This document shows, piece by piece, positions 1 through 5,879 of a DNA stretch of 9,404 bases (the stretch's first letter is position 1; every line of letters begins with the position of its first letter). The notes under the pieces are model-generated. The model did no database searches, was not told where the DNA came from, and worked only from the letters and a program-made list of their open reading frames with translations. A program made the position numbers and the translations under genes. Source of the stretch: an uncultured Frankiales bacterium (lineage in GTDB: Bacteria; Actinomycetota; Actinomycetes; Mycobacteriales; SCTD01); contig CAMLIA010000170.1 in NCBI GenBank assembly GCA_946479905.1, positions 1 through 9,404 on the forward strand. Direction: 5' to 3'.

Positions 1-1
1 G

Positions 2-286
2 GCGGACACAAGTGGCGACCCGCAGTACAAGTCGTTCTACGAGCAGTTCGCGACGCTGTCCCGCCGGCAGGCGCAGGCTCTCGGACACGACTGCGCGTGC
101 GTCTTCTCCTTCGTCGTGACGGCCACGCCGACCCAGCTGCTGTCGCTGCGGTCGCGTCCAGGAGTGCGTGCCGTCGAGGTGGCGGGCAAGGGCGCGCGGC
201 TCCCGAACCTCGACATCACCAACCTGCTGCCGGAGGTCCGTGGCGTCGTGCCCAACCCCGCGGCCGTCGTGGAACCGCCGTCGTGA
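2..286 (+). CDS. Hypothetical protein, C-terminal part only (5' end outside window)
   Basis: An open frame enters from the left edge and ends at TGA 284-286, giving about 94 C-terminal residues. The visible part begins with a polar, helical-looking stretch (residues such as YKSFYEQF and LSRRQAQAL). It then has a short hydrophobic, beta-like segment (FSFVVTATPTQLLSLRSRPG) and a Pro-rich tail ending VVEPPS. The pattern of a strand, then TPxQLLxLRxRPGVRAVEVA, reads like a small alpha/beta domain at the end of a secreted or membrane-anchored protein, but I cannot assign a family. It is not the C-terminus of RluD or LspA, which are often found near dnaE in actinobacteria. Its stop codon overlaps the next gene's GTG start (GTGA, 283-286), so the two are probably co-transcribed and translationally coupled. 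Reading frame and codon use are convincing; function is unknown. Confidence 0.72.
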   Translation, partial: ADTSGDPQYKSFYEQFATLSRRQAQALGHDCACVFSFVVTATPTQLLSLRSRPGVRAVEVAGKGARLPNLDITNLLPEVRGVVPNPAAVVEPPS

Positions 287-696
287 TCGTCCGTCTCGCG
301 ACACCCGAGGACATGCCTGCGGTGTACGCCCTCCGGCACGACGTCTTCGTGATCGACCAGCACGTCCCGGAGGAGCTCGAGCGCGACGACAAGGACGCGG
401 TGTCCGACCACGCCGCCGCGATCCTCGACGGGACCGTCGTCGGCACCGGCCGGCTGCTTCCCGACGGCACCATCGGCCGGATGGCCGTCGCGGCGGAGGT
501 CCGGGGCAGGGGCGTCGGCGCGGCCGTGCTCGCCCTCCTGGAGGAGCGCGCCCGGGAGCGCGGGTTCCCCGTGGTCCAGCTGCACGCCCAGGTGCACGCG
601 GTCGGCTTCTACGACCGCTACGGCTACGTTCCCTACACCGAGGTCTACCTGGAAGCCGGGCTCGAGCACCGGTCGATGCGCAAGGAGCTGACGTGA
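283..696 (+). CDS. GNAT family N-acetyltransferase, ElaA/YjcF-like
   Basis: The 137-residue product is a single GNAT domain, so it probably transfers an acetyl group from acetyl-CoA to an amine; the substrate is unknown. Start GTG 283 overlaps the upstream stop and puts RLATPEDMPAVYALRHDVF at the N-terminus, where GNAT strand 1/helix 1 belongs. ElaA/YjcF hallmarks are present: a DVFVIDQHVPEELERD segment (about residues 20-35), a GRM-V strand, the acetyl-CoA pyrophosphate loop RGRGVG (74-79), and QLHAQ followed by FYDRYGY (about 99-115) with Tyr110 as the usual general-acid candidate. The C-terminus (EVYLEAGLEHRSM) also matches the family pattern. Start codons further upstream in this frame (for example 97) would extend into the preceding gene and lack GNAT similarity. 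It overlaps the next gene by 4 bp (GTGA, 693-696). Family assignment is firm; substrate is open. Confidence 0.93.
   Translation: MIVRLATPEDMPAVYALRHDVFVIDQHVPEELERDDKDAVSDHAAAILDGTVVGTGRLLPDGTIGRMAVAAEVRGRGVGAAVLALLEERARERGFPVVQLHAQVHAVGFYDRYGYVPYTEVYLEAGLEHRSMRKELT
682..687 (+). promoter_or_regulatory. Ribosome-binding site of the epoxide-hydrolase-like gene
   Basis: AAGGAG lies inside the last codons of the acetyltransferase gene, five bases before the GTG at 693. It fixes that GTG as the start and shows that the gene has its own initiation signal in addition to coupling through the GTGA overlap. Confidence 0.75.
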
Positions 697-1088
697 GCAG
701 CAGCGTCACCAACACCGACGTGGTCAACCAGTTCCTGAAGGTCTGCGCCAAGCGCGACTACGACGCCGCCTGTGCGCTCGTCACCGACGACCTCGAGTAC
801 CAGAACATGATGCTGCCGCCCGTGCAGGGCAAGGCGGCCATGCGCGACACCTGCGACATGCTGCTGTCGCTCTGCGAGGACTCGGAGTGGGTGGTCCACC
901 ACGAGGTCGCGCAGGGCGACCTCGTCATGAACGAGCGGACCGACCGCTTTCTCAAGGACGGCGCGTGGGTCGACCTGCCGGTCGCCGGCGTCTTCCAGCT
1001 GAGGGACGGCCTGATCGCCAGCTGGCACGACTACTTCGACCTGCAGACCGCGATGACCGGCCTGTTCCCGGACGGCTTCCCCAGCTAG
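693..1088 (+). CDS. Limonene-1,2-epoxide hydrolase-like protein (SnoaL/NTF2-like fold)
   Basis: The 131-residue product has the NTF2-like cone fold pattern of the limonene-1,2-epoxide hydrolase (LEH) family, slightly shorter than the Rhodococcus enzyme (about 149 residues). The residues that define LEH chemistry are all present: Tyr36 and Asn38 (in LEYQNM), Arg82 and Asp84 (in NERTDRF), and Asp113 (in WHDYFD). The spacing between the Tyr/Asn pair and the Arg-x-Asp pair matches the known enzyme. In the family, Asp-Arg-Asp activates water for one-step epoxide opening while Tyr/Asn position the water. The pattern LPVAGVFQLRDGLIASWHDYFD is typical of the family. Start GTG 693 overlaps the upstream stop and has an AAGGAG site. 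The gene ends in CTAG (1085-1088), which also ends the opposing ATPase gene. No terpene genes are nearby, so the natural epoxide is unknown; a non-catalytic SnoaL-like role is possible but less likely given the conserved residues. Confidence 0.85.
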   Translation: MSSSVTNTDVVNQFLKVCAKRDYDAACALVTDDLEYQNMMLPPVQGKAAMRDTCDMLLSLCEDSEWVVHHEVAQGDLVMNERTDRFLKDGAWVDLPVAGVFQLRDGLIASWHDYFDLQTAMTGLFPDGFPS

Positions 1089-2503
1089 CGGCCGAGGTAG
1101 CTGGCCCGCACCACCTCTGGCTGCGCAGCGATCTGCGCGGCCGTGCCCGACAGGGCGACGCGGCCCCGGTCGAGCACGTAGGCCCGGTCCGCGACCGCCA
1201 GCGCCAGCGGCACGTGCTGCTCCACGAGGAGCACTCCGGTGCCACGCTCGTCGGCGAGGGTCCGCAGGGTCGTGAGCAGCGCGTCCACCACCTGTGGCGC
1301 GAGACCCATCGAGAGCTCGTCGACCAGCAGCAGCCGCGGGCTGGTGAGCATCGCCCGCGCCAGGGCCAGCTGCTGCTGCTGGCCGCCCGACAGCTCCGCG
1401 GTGACCCGGTCCAGCAGCGGCGGCAGCTCGGGGAACAGCGCGAGCACCCCCTCGAGGTCCCGGCCTCGCCCCAGCCGCAGGTTCTCCCGGGCAGAGAGGC
1501 GCAGGAACAGCCCGCGGCCCTGGGGGAGCAGGGTCAGCCCGCGCCGGGCCAGCCGCTCCGGGCGGGCCGGACCGTCGCCGAGCACCTGGACCACACCTCC
1601 GGTGGGCCGCACCAGCCCCGCCAGGGCCGACAGCACGGTCGTCTTCCCGGCTCCGTTGGCCCCGAGCAGCGCGACGACCTCACCGGCGCGGACCTGCAGC
1701 GCGACGTCGCTGACGACGGGCACGCCGCCGTACCCCGCGGCCAGACCCTCAGCCTCGAGGAGCAGCTCCCCGCCGGCACGGTCAGGCCGAACGGGGGGCG
1801 TCGACTCGTGCGCACTGCCGAGGTACGCCGACACGACCCGCGGGTCGACCCGGACCTGCTGCGGCGCACCTCTCGTGAGGACGGAACCGCCCTGCAGCAC
1901 GCAGATCTCGTCGCACACCTCGAGGACCAGCCCCATGTCGTGGTCGACCAGCACGACCGCCAGGCCCTCGGTGGCCAGCTCCCGCACCAGCGTCGCCAGC
2001 GCCGCGCGCTCCTCCGCGTCGAGACCGGCGGCCGGTTCGTCGAGCAGCAGCACCGACGGCCTCGTCACCAGCGCGCGGCCGAGCGCGACCAGCTTGCGCT
2101 GCGCGTGCGACAGCGTCGACGGCAGCCGGTCGGCCACCGGGCCCAGGCCCAGCCGGGACAGCGTCGCCGGGACGTCGCCACCGCGCCCGGTGGTCTCCGC
2201 GGCGACCCGGAGGTTCTCGCCGACGGCCAGGTCCTCGAACAGCTCGAGGGACTGGAAGGTGCGGGCCAGCCCCAGCCGCGCGCGGGTATGGGCGGAGAGG
2301 TCGTGCACCGGCCGGCCGTCCAGCGCGACGGTCCCGGTCGCCGCGGTGAAGCCGGTCGCGGCGTCGAGCAGCGTCGTCTTGCCGGCGCCGTTCGGCCCGA
2401 TCAGCCCGAGCACGCTGCCCGCGTGCACGTCCAGCGACACGTCGGACACGATCGGCACTGCCCCGGCCCGGACGGACACGCCCGAGACCTGCAGGGCGGT
2501 CAC
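1085..2503 (-). CDS. LivG-LivF fusion: tandem ABC ATPase of a branched-chain amino acid-type importer
   Basis: One 472-residue chain carries two complete nucleotide-binding domains that normally are separate LivG and LivF proteins. Domain 1 (about 1-229): Walker A GPNGAGKT (36-43), LivG-like Q-loop RTFQSLELF (Gln84), signature LSHAQ (131-135), Walker B LLLDEP with Glu156, H-loop His188. A linker of about 15-20 residues follows. Domain 2 (about 246-472): Walker A GANGAGKT (281-288), Q-loop LLPQGRGLF (Gln328), canonical LSGGQ (371-375), Walker B LLLVDE with Glu396, H-loop His430, and the LivF-type ending EVVRASYLG. The GTG start at 2503 overlaps the permease stop (GTGA), so the two are translationally coupled. 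The frame stays open upstream to 2971, but that part is antisense-like shadow. Domain 1's signature deviates from the usual glycine-containing form, so one of the two ATP sites may be weakened. The stop codon interlocks with the convergent gene at CTAG 1085-1088. Confidence 0.95.
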   Translation of the reverse strand: MTALQVSGVSVRAGAVPIVSDVSLDVHAGSVLGLIGPNGAGKTTLLDAATGFTAATGTVALDGRPVHDLSAHTRARLGLARTFQSLELFEDLAVGENLRVAAETTGRGGDVPATLSRLGLGPVADRLPSTLSHAQRKLVALGRALVTRPSVLLLDEPAAGLDAEERAALATLVRELATEGLAVVLVDHDMGLVLEVCDEICVLQGGSVLTRGAPQQVRVDPRVVSAYLGSAHESTPPVRPDRAGGELLLEAEGLAAGYGGVPVVSDVALQVRAGEVVALLGANGAGKTTVLSALAGLVRPTGGVVQVLGDGPARPERLARRGLTLLPQGRGLFLRLSARENLRLGRGRDLEGVLALFPELPPLLDRVTAELSGGQQQQLALARAMLTSPRLLLVDELSMGLAPQVVDALLTTLRTLADERGTGVLLVEQHVPLALAVADRAYVLDRGRVALSGTAAQIAAQPEVVRASYLGR

Positions 2504-4434
2504 CGTGCCCGCCACCGGGACAGCCGGCCGGCGGTCCCCGTGACGCCCTCGGGGGCGAGCACGACGACCGCGACGAGCGCCAGCCCGCTGATCAGGGTGG
2601 CCTTGTCCTCGAGCCCCGCCACCCTGCCGAGGGCGGTGAACAGCAGCCCGCCGGGGACGAGCAGCCCGCCCACGAGGGCGCCGGAGATGCGCGCGACGCC
2701 GCCGAGGTACGCGGCGGCCAGGACCGACAGGGACGCGAAGACGTCGAAGGAGGCGAACGACAGCTGGCCCTGGGCGTACCCGAGCAACGACCCCGCCAGG
2801 CCGGCGAGGAACGACGCGAGCACGAACGCGACCAGCTTGGTGCGGGCGACGTCGACGCCGGCCGCCTCGGCGGCCCGCTCGTTGACGCGCACGGCCAGCA
2901 TCCGCCGGCCGAGCGGCCCGCGGCGGAGCCTCGCGACCGCGAGGGCTGCACCCGCGAGCACCGCGAGGCACAGCAGCGCGAACGCCACCCGGGGATACGC
3001 GTCACCCGACCCGCTGATGGCCAGGTCCAGCCCCAGCGCCCGCGGCGGGGGCACCCGGCTCCCGCCGAGCCCGCCCGTCAGCGCCGGGTTCTTGAACAGC
3101 AGCTCCTCCACGGCCACACCCGCGGCGAGGGTGAGCACGGCGAGATCGATCCCGCGGACCCGGCGCGAGGCCAACCCGACCAGCAGGCCCACGAGGGCAG
3201 CGCAGGTCGCGGCGAGCAGCGGCGCCAGCGGGAACGGCACGTGCAGCGCCGTGTGCAGCCGGCTCAGCCCGAAGCCCGCCACCCCCGCGAGCGCCATCTG
3301 CGCGAGCGAGAGCTGCCCCACGTACCCCGTCAGCACGACGACCGACAGGCACACGACGGCGGCGATCAGGCTGCGGATGAGGGCCAGCCGCCACCCGCCG
3401 GTCACCAGCACCAGCGCCAGCACGGCGGGTACGACGAGCAGCAGCGTCGCGAGTCCCGGCCGGGTCGGGCGGCCGGCCGTCGGCAGCCGGGCGGCAACGG
3501 CGGTCGTGCGGTCGGGGACCAGCTGCCCTCGGGACACCATGAGCACGGCGATCAGCAGGAACGGCAGGCCGTCGCGGAGGTTCAGGTCCCGCAGCCAGGA
3601 CCAGTCCGACTGCAGCTTCACGACCTCGGACTGCAGCATCCCGAGGACCAGGGCTGCGACGGCCGTCACGCCGAACGACGTCATCCGGCCGACCAGCGCC
3701 GCCGCCAGCGCGGGAACGACGAACAGCGTGAAGCTGACCGGGTTCAGCGCGGTGATGGGCGCGACGAGGACCCCGCCCAGCGCCCCCAGCACGCTGGCGG
3801 CCATCCAGTTCGCTGCCGCGATGCGGTCGGGGGAGTAGCCGAGCAGGGCCGCGGCCGACTCGTCCTCCGCGACGGCGCGGGTGGCCAGGCCGAACCGCGT
3901 CCAGCGGGAGAGCGCAGCGAGGGCGCCGGCGGCCAGCAGCACCGTCCCGGCCAGCTCGAGCCGGTCGCTGGGCACCCGCACCCCGAGCAGGTCCACCGGC
4001 TCGTTCGGCAGCACCGGAGCGAGGAAGCGGTTGTCCGAGCCGAACCGCACGGTGGCGACGGCCTGCAGCACGACCATCAACCCGACCGACGCGACCACCT
4101 TGGCCAGGGCAGGAGCGCCGCGCAGCGGCCGGAAGACGACCAGGTGCACCAGCAGCCCCAGCACCGCCGCGACGGCCAGGCACACCGACAGTGCGACCGT
4201 GAAGGAGGCCGGGCCGCCGAGGTCCACGCGGGCGGGGACGCCGACCACGGGGAGCACGAGGTCGCCGGTGTCGCGCAGCTCGGCGTACACGTAGGTCGTG
4301 TACATCGCGGTGGCCCCGTGGGCGAAGCTCACGACCCCGCTGGCCCGGTGGATGAGGACCAGCCCGAGCCCCAGCGCGGCGTACACGGCACCGGCGCCCA
4401 GCCCCAGGAGCAGGAACGCGACGTACGGCCCGAT
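2500..4434 (-). CDS. LivH-LivM fusion: two-domain permease of a branched-chain amino acid-type ABC importer
   Basis: The product is a polytopic membrane protein with two BPD_transp_2-type halves in one chain. The LivH half (about residues 1-305) has the family's SFAHG motif after the first helix and the cytoplasmic loop FGLATRAVAEDESAAALLG that contacts the ATPase. The LivM half (about 330-644) has TGYVGQLSLAQ and a second coupling loop, GPLGRRMLAVRVNERAAEAAG. Fused LivHM permeases are known, so the fusion itself is not unique. Start: the first ordinary in-frame start is GTG 4386 (628 residues), but it cuts off the beginning of the first membrane helix and has no good ribosome-binding site. 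A strong AGGAGG (4441-4446) sits six bases before an in-frame ATC at 4434, exactly where LivH homologues begin (MGPYVAFLLLGLG...). I therefore give 4434, giving 644 residues; the conservative alternative is 4386. The gene is coupled downstream to the ATPase fusion by a GTGA overlap and is divergent from the binding-protein gene. Confidence 0.93.
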   Translation of the reverse strand: MGPYVAFLLLGLGAGAVYAALGLGLVLIHRASGVVSFAHGATAMYTTYVYAELRDTGDLVLPVVGVPARVDLGGPASFTVALSVCLAVAAVLGLLVHLVVFRPLRGAPALAKVVASVGLMVVLQAVATVRFGSDNRFLAPVLPNEPVDLLGVRVPSDRLELAGTVLLAAGALAALSRWTRFGLATRAVAEDESAAALLGYSPDRIAAANWMAASVLGALGGVLVAPITALNPVSFTLFVVPALAAALVGRMTSFGVTAVAALVLGMLQSEVVKLQSDWSWLRDLNLRDGLPFLLIAVLMVSRGQLVPDRTTAVAARLPTAGRPTRPGLATLLLVVPAVLALVLVTGGWRLALIRSLIAAVVCLSVVVLTGYVGQLSLAQMALAGVAGFGLSRLHTALHVPFPLAPLLAATCAALVGLLVGLASRRVRGIDLAVLTLAAGVAVEELLFKNPALTGGLGGSRVPPPRALGLDLAISGSGDAYPRVAFALLCLAVLAGAALAVARLRRGPLGRRMLAVRVNERAAEAAGVDVARTKLVAFVLASFLAGLAGSLLGYAQGQLSFASFDVFASLSVLAAAYLGGVARISGALVGGLLVPGGLLFTALGRVAGLEDKATLISGLALVAVVVLAPEGVTGTAGRLSRWRAR

Positions 4435-4440
4435 CGTGCG

Positions 4441-4446
4441 CCTCCT
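4441..4446 (-). promoter_or_regulatory. Strong Shine-Dalgarno AGGAGG in front of an ATC codon (permease)
   Basis: On the minus strand this reads AGGAGG, then six bases (CGCACG), then ATC at 4434-4432. No ATG, GTG or TTG lies in the permease frame at a usable distance; GTG 4386 is 54 bases away. The site therefore argues for initiation at the ATC codon, a rare start, or for a sequence error at that base. Confidence 0.65.
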
Positions 4447-4468
4447 GCCCGTGAGCTGGCTCGGCGCC

Positions 4469-4474
4469 AGGGTA
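4469..4474 (-). promoter_or_regulatory. Predicted -10 element of the permease-ATPase operon
   Basis: TACCCT on the minus strand fits TAnnnT. It would place the transcript start near 4462, giving a leader of about 28 bases that includes the AGGAGG site. No convincing -35 element is visible. It shares its TA pair with the opposite-strand -10 at 4473-4478. Confidence 0.4.
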
Positions 4475-4478
4475 GCGT
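4473..4478 (+). promoter_or_regulatory. Predicted -10 element of the binding-protein gene, leaderless geometry
   Basis: TAGCGT fits TAnnnT. With the first T at -12, position +1 falls exactly on the A of ATG 4485, so the mRNA would be leaderless. This agrees with the lack of any Shine-Dalgarno sequence before that ATG. A weak -35-like GTGAGC (4451-4456) lies 16 bases upstream. Confidence 0.45.
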
Positions 4479-4484
4479 TCCGCC

Positions 4485-5705
4485 ATGCTCAGCCGGCGCA
4501 GGTCGCTGCTCGTGGCGACCCTGATCACGACGCTGCTCGCGACCCTGACCGCCTGCACGTCCGGCGGCTCGTCCAAGGGCGACGGCACCCCGTCAGGGCC
4601 GAGCCTGGCGCTCGGCTTCGTCAACATGGAGGGAGCGCCCGCCGGGTCCTTCCCCGAGGCCACGGTCGGCGCGCGGGCCGCCGTCGCGCACGTCAACGAC
4701 GACCTGGGCGGCATCAGCGGAGTCCGGCTGCGGCTGTCGGTCTGCAAGACCGACGGGAGCGCCGAGTCGTCGCAGGGCTGCGCGCAGAAGCTGCTGTCCG
4801 AGTCACCGGTCGCTGTCGTGAGCGGCATCGACCTGGGGGCGGACGCGTCCGTCCCCGTCGTCACGGCGGCCGGCGTGCCGTACGTCACCGGGTCGCCCAC
4901 CCTCGCCGGGGAGCTGCGCACGCCCGGCGCCTTCGCCTTCACGGGCGGGACGGCCGCCGACCTGCTCGGCATCGGCGACTACCTCATCGAGCGCAAGCAC
5001 GTGCGCAGCATCCACGTCGTGCACGAGGACCTGCCGGGACTGCTCAACTCCGCGATCAGCGCGGCGGGGGACATCTTCCGGGCCAAGAAGGTCTCCGACG
5101 TGAAGCTGGTCGCGGAGAAGGCGGACGCGGCCGACTTCGCTCCCGCCCTGAACGCGGCGGCCGCCGGCAACCCCGACGCGATCATCGTCGTGTTCCCCGC
5201 CCAGTCCTGCTCCCGCATCCTGCAGGCAGCGCAGGCCCTCAGCATCAAGGCGCCGCTCTACTTCCCCGGCGTCTGCGCCTCCCCGGGCGTGGTGGCGAGC
5301 GCTGCTGCCACGGCGAAGGACGTGCTCGCCCGCAGCTTCTTCTCCTCCGGGTACCTGCCGGTGGCGGACAGCGGCGGCGGTGCCGACGCCGACGCGTTCC
5401 GTGCGGGTGTGCCGGCTGCGCAGCGGTCACCGGTGTCCGAGGCCGCCTTCGGCGCGGTCCTCAACGTGGCGCGGCTGATGGCGGCGGGCGCGCGCAACGC
5501 GGCGTTGCTCAAGGCGAAGCTCGAGCTGGCCCGCAACGAGCCGAACGCGCTGGCGCACCCCTACTCCTGCGACGGGCGTCAACTGCCCCTGCTGCAGTCG
5601 GTGTGCGACAGCCACGTGCGGCTGCTGCAGTACCGCAACGGCGCGTTCGTCGACGTCCTCGGCGCCTGGGTGACAGGCGCCAAGCTCAACGAGCTGGTGA
5701 GCTAG
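4485..5705 (+). CDS. LivK-type ABC transporter substrate-binding lipoprotein (Peripla_BP_6)
   Basis: The 406-residue product starts with a lipoprotein signal peptide: Arg-rich n-region (RRRS), hydrophobic core, and lipobox LTAC with the lipidated Cys at 24. A Gly/Ser-rich tether follows. The mature part is a periplasmic-binding-protein type 1 domain as in LivJ/LivK: LALGFVNMEG, a GARAAVAHVND helix, VVTAAGVPYVTGSP, and PDAIIVVFPA in the second lobe. Six further cysteines fall into three likely disulfide pairs, 87/99, 242/264 and 362/374; the last (SCDG...SVCDSHVRLLQY) is typical of actinobacterial members. Its role is to catch a small solute outside the membrane and hand it to the fused permease. 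It is encoded divergently from the permease and ATPase, so the importer is three genes in two transcripts. The ligand cannot be predicted from what I see: the Ser/Thr-rich amino-acid-binding loop of LivJ is not clearly present. The 3' end overlaps the small minus-strand gene by 20 bp. Confidence 0.94.
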   Translation: MLSRRRSLLVATLITTLLATLTACTSGGSSKGDGTPSGPSLALGFVNMEGAPAGSFPEATVGARAAVAHVNDDLGGISGVRLRLSVCKTDGSAESSQGCAQKLLSESPVAVVSGIDLGADASVPVVTAAGVPYVTGSPTLAGELRTPGAFAFTGGTAADLLGIGDYLIERKHVRSIHVVHEDLPGLLNSAISAAGDIFRAKKVSDVKLVAEKADAADFAPALNAAAAGNPDAIIVVFPAQSCSRILQAAQALSIKAPLYFPGVCASPGVVASAAATAKDVLARSFFSSGYLPVADSGGGADADAFRAGVPAAQRSPVSEAAFGAVLNVARLMAAGARNAALLKAKLELARNEPNALAHPYSCDGRQLPLLQSVCDSHVRLLQYRNGAFVDVLGAWVTGAKLNELVS

Positions 5706-5817
5706 TCGGCCGGTGCGTCAGGACCGGGATGACGCCCGTGGGGGTCGTCAGCGGGGCCTTCGCCTTCTTGGCCTTCTTCGGCTTCTTGGGCTCGTGGTGC
5801 GGCTTGTCCTTCGACAT
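5686..5817 (-). CDS. Probable lysine-rich microprotein (43 residues)
   Basis: ATG 5817 is preceded by GGAGG (5824-5828, complement) at an ideal six-base spacing and opens a 43-codon frame ending in TGA at 5686. The N-terminal half is strongly basic, with repeated KK/KP/KA steps (HHEPKKPKKAKKAKAP). The second half is uncharged and Thr/Pro-rich (LTTPTGVIPVL...). No cysteine, membrane helix or signal peptide is visible. The composition resembles nucleic-acid-binding tails such as histone-H1-like segments, but that is only a resemblance. The gene follows the epimerase-like gene on the same strand after a 62-bp gap, so it may be the last gene of that transcript; a weak TAnnnT (5846-5851, complement) could also give it its own promoter. 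Its last 20 bp overlap the 3' end of the binding-protein gene. The support is the ribosome-binding site and codon pattern; I do not recognise a family. Confidence 0.55.
   Translation of the reverse strand: MSKDKPHHEPKKPKKAKKAKAPLTTPTGVIPVLTHRPTSSPAR
5730..5750 (+). terminator. Possible hairpin downstream of the binding-protein gene
   Basis: TGACG (5730-5734) pairs with CGTCA (5746-5750), with CCC/GGG able to pair inside. It lies 25 bases after the binding-protein stop and is followed by a C/T-rich run rather than a clean U-tract, so any terminator function is weakly supported. It lies within the minus-strand microprotein gene. Confidence 0.2.
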
Positions 5818-5823
5818 GGTGGG

Positions 5824-5828
5824 CCTCC
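5824..5828 (-). promoter_or_regulatory. Ribosome-binding site of the microprotein gene
   Basis: GGAGG on the minus strand, six bases before ATG 5817. Apart from the permease's AGGAGG, it is the best-formed site on this strand, and it is the main reason to call the short frame a gene. Confidence 0.6.
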
Positions 5829-5879
5829 AGGTGCTCTCGGACCCGACCGTAGACCCGATCAGCGGGGCCGCCCAGGGAC

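Noticed and set aside
2..286. Partial first gene as RluD or LspA, which are frequent dnaE neighbours
   Set aside because: The visible C-terminal residues do not match the ends of either family; left as unrecognised.
887..3838. A 983-codon plus-strand open frame
   Set aside because: It lies antisense to the permease and ATPase fusions; its product is Arg/Gln/Pro/Ser-rich without domain patterns, typical of a GC-rich shadow frame. The minus-strand frames show clear ABC motifs.
4484..4486. Minus-strand ATG as possible permease start
   Set aside because: It is one base out of the permease frame, has no ribosome-binding site at a proper distance, and its frame lacks membrane helices. A frameshift would be needed.
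3002..4972. A 656-codon minus-strand frame overlapping the permease
   Set aside because: It runs in the frame next to the permease and antisense to the binding-protein gene; translation is Arg/Ala/Gly-rich and has no membrane helices or motifs.
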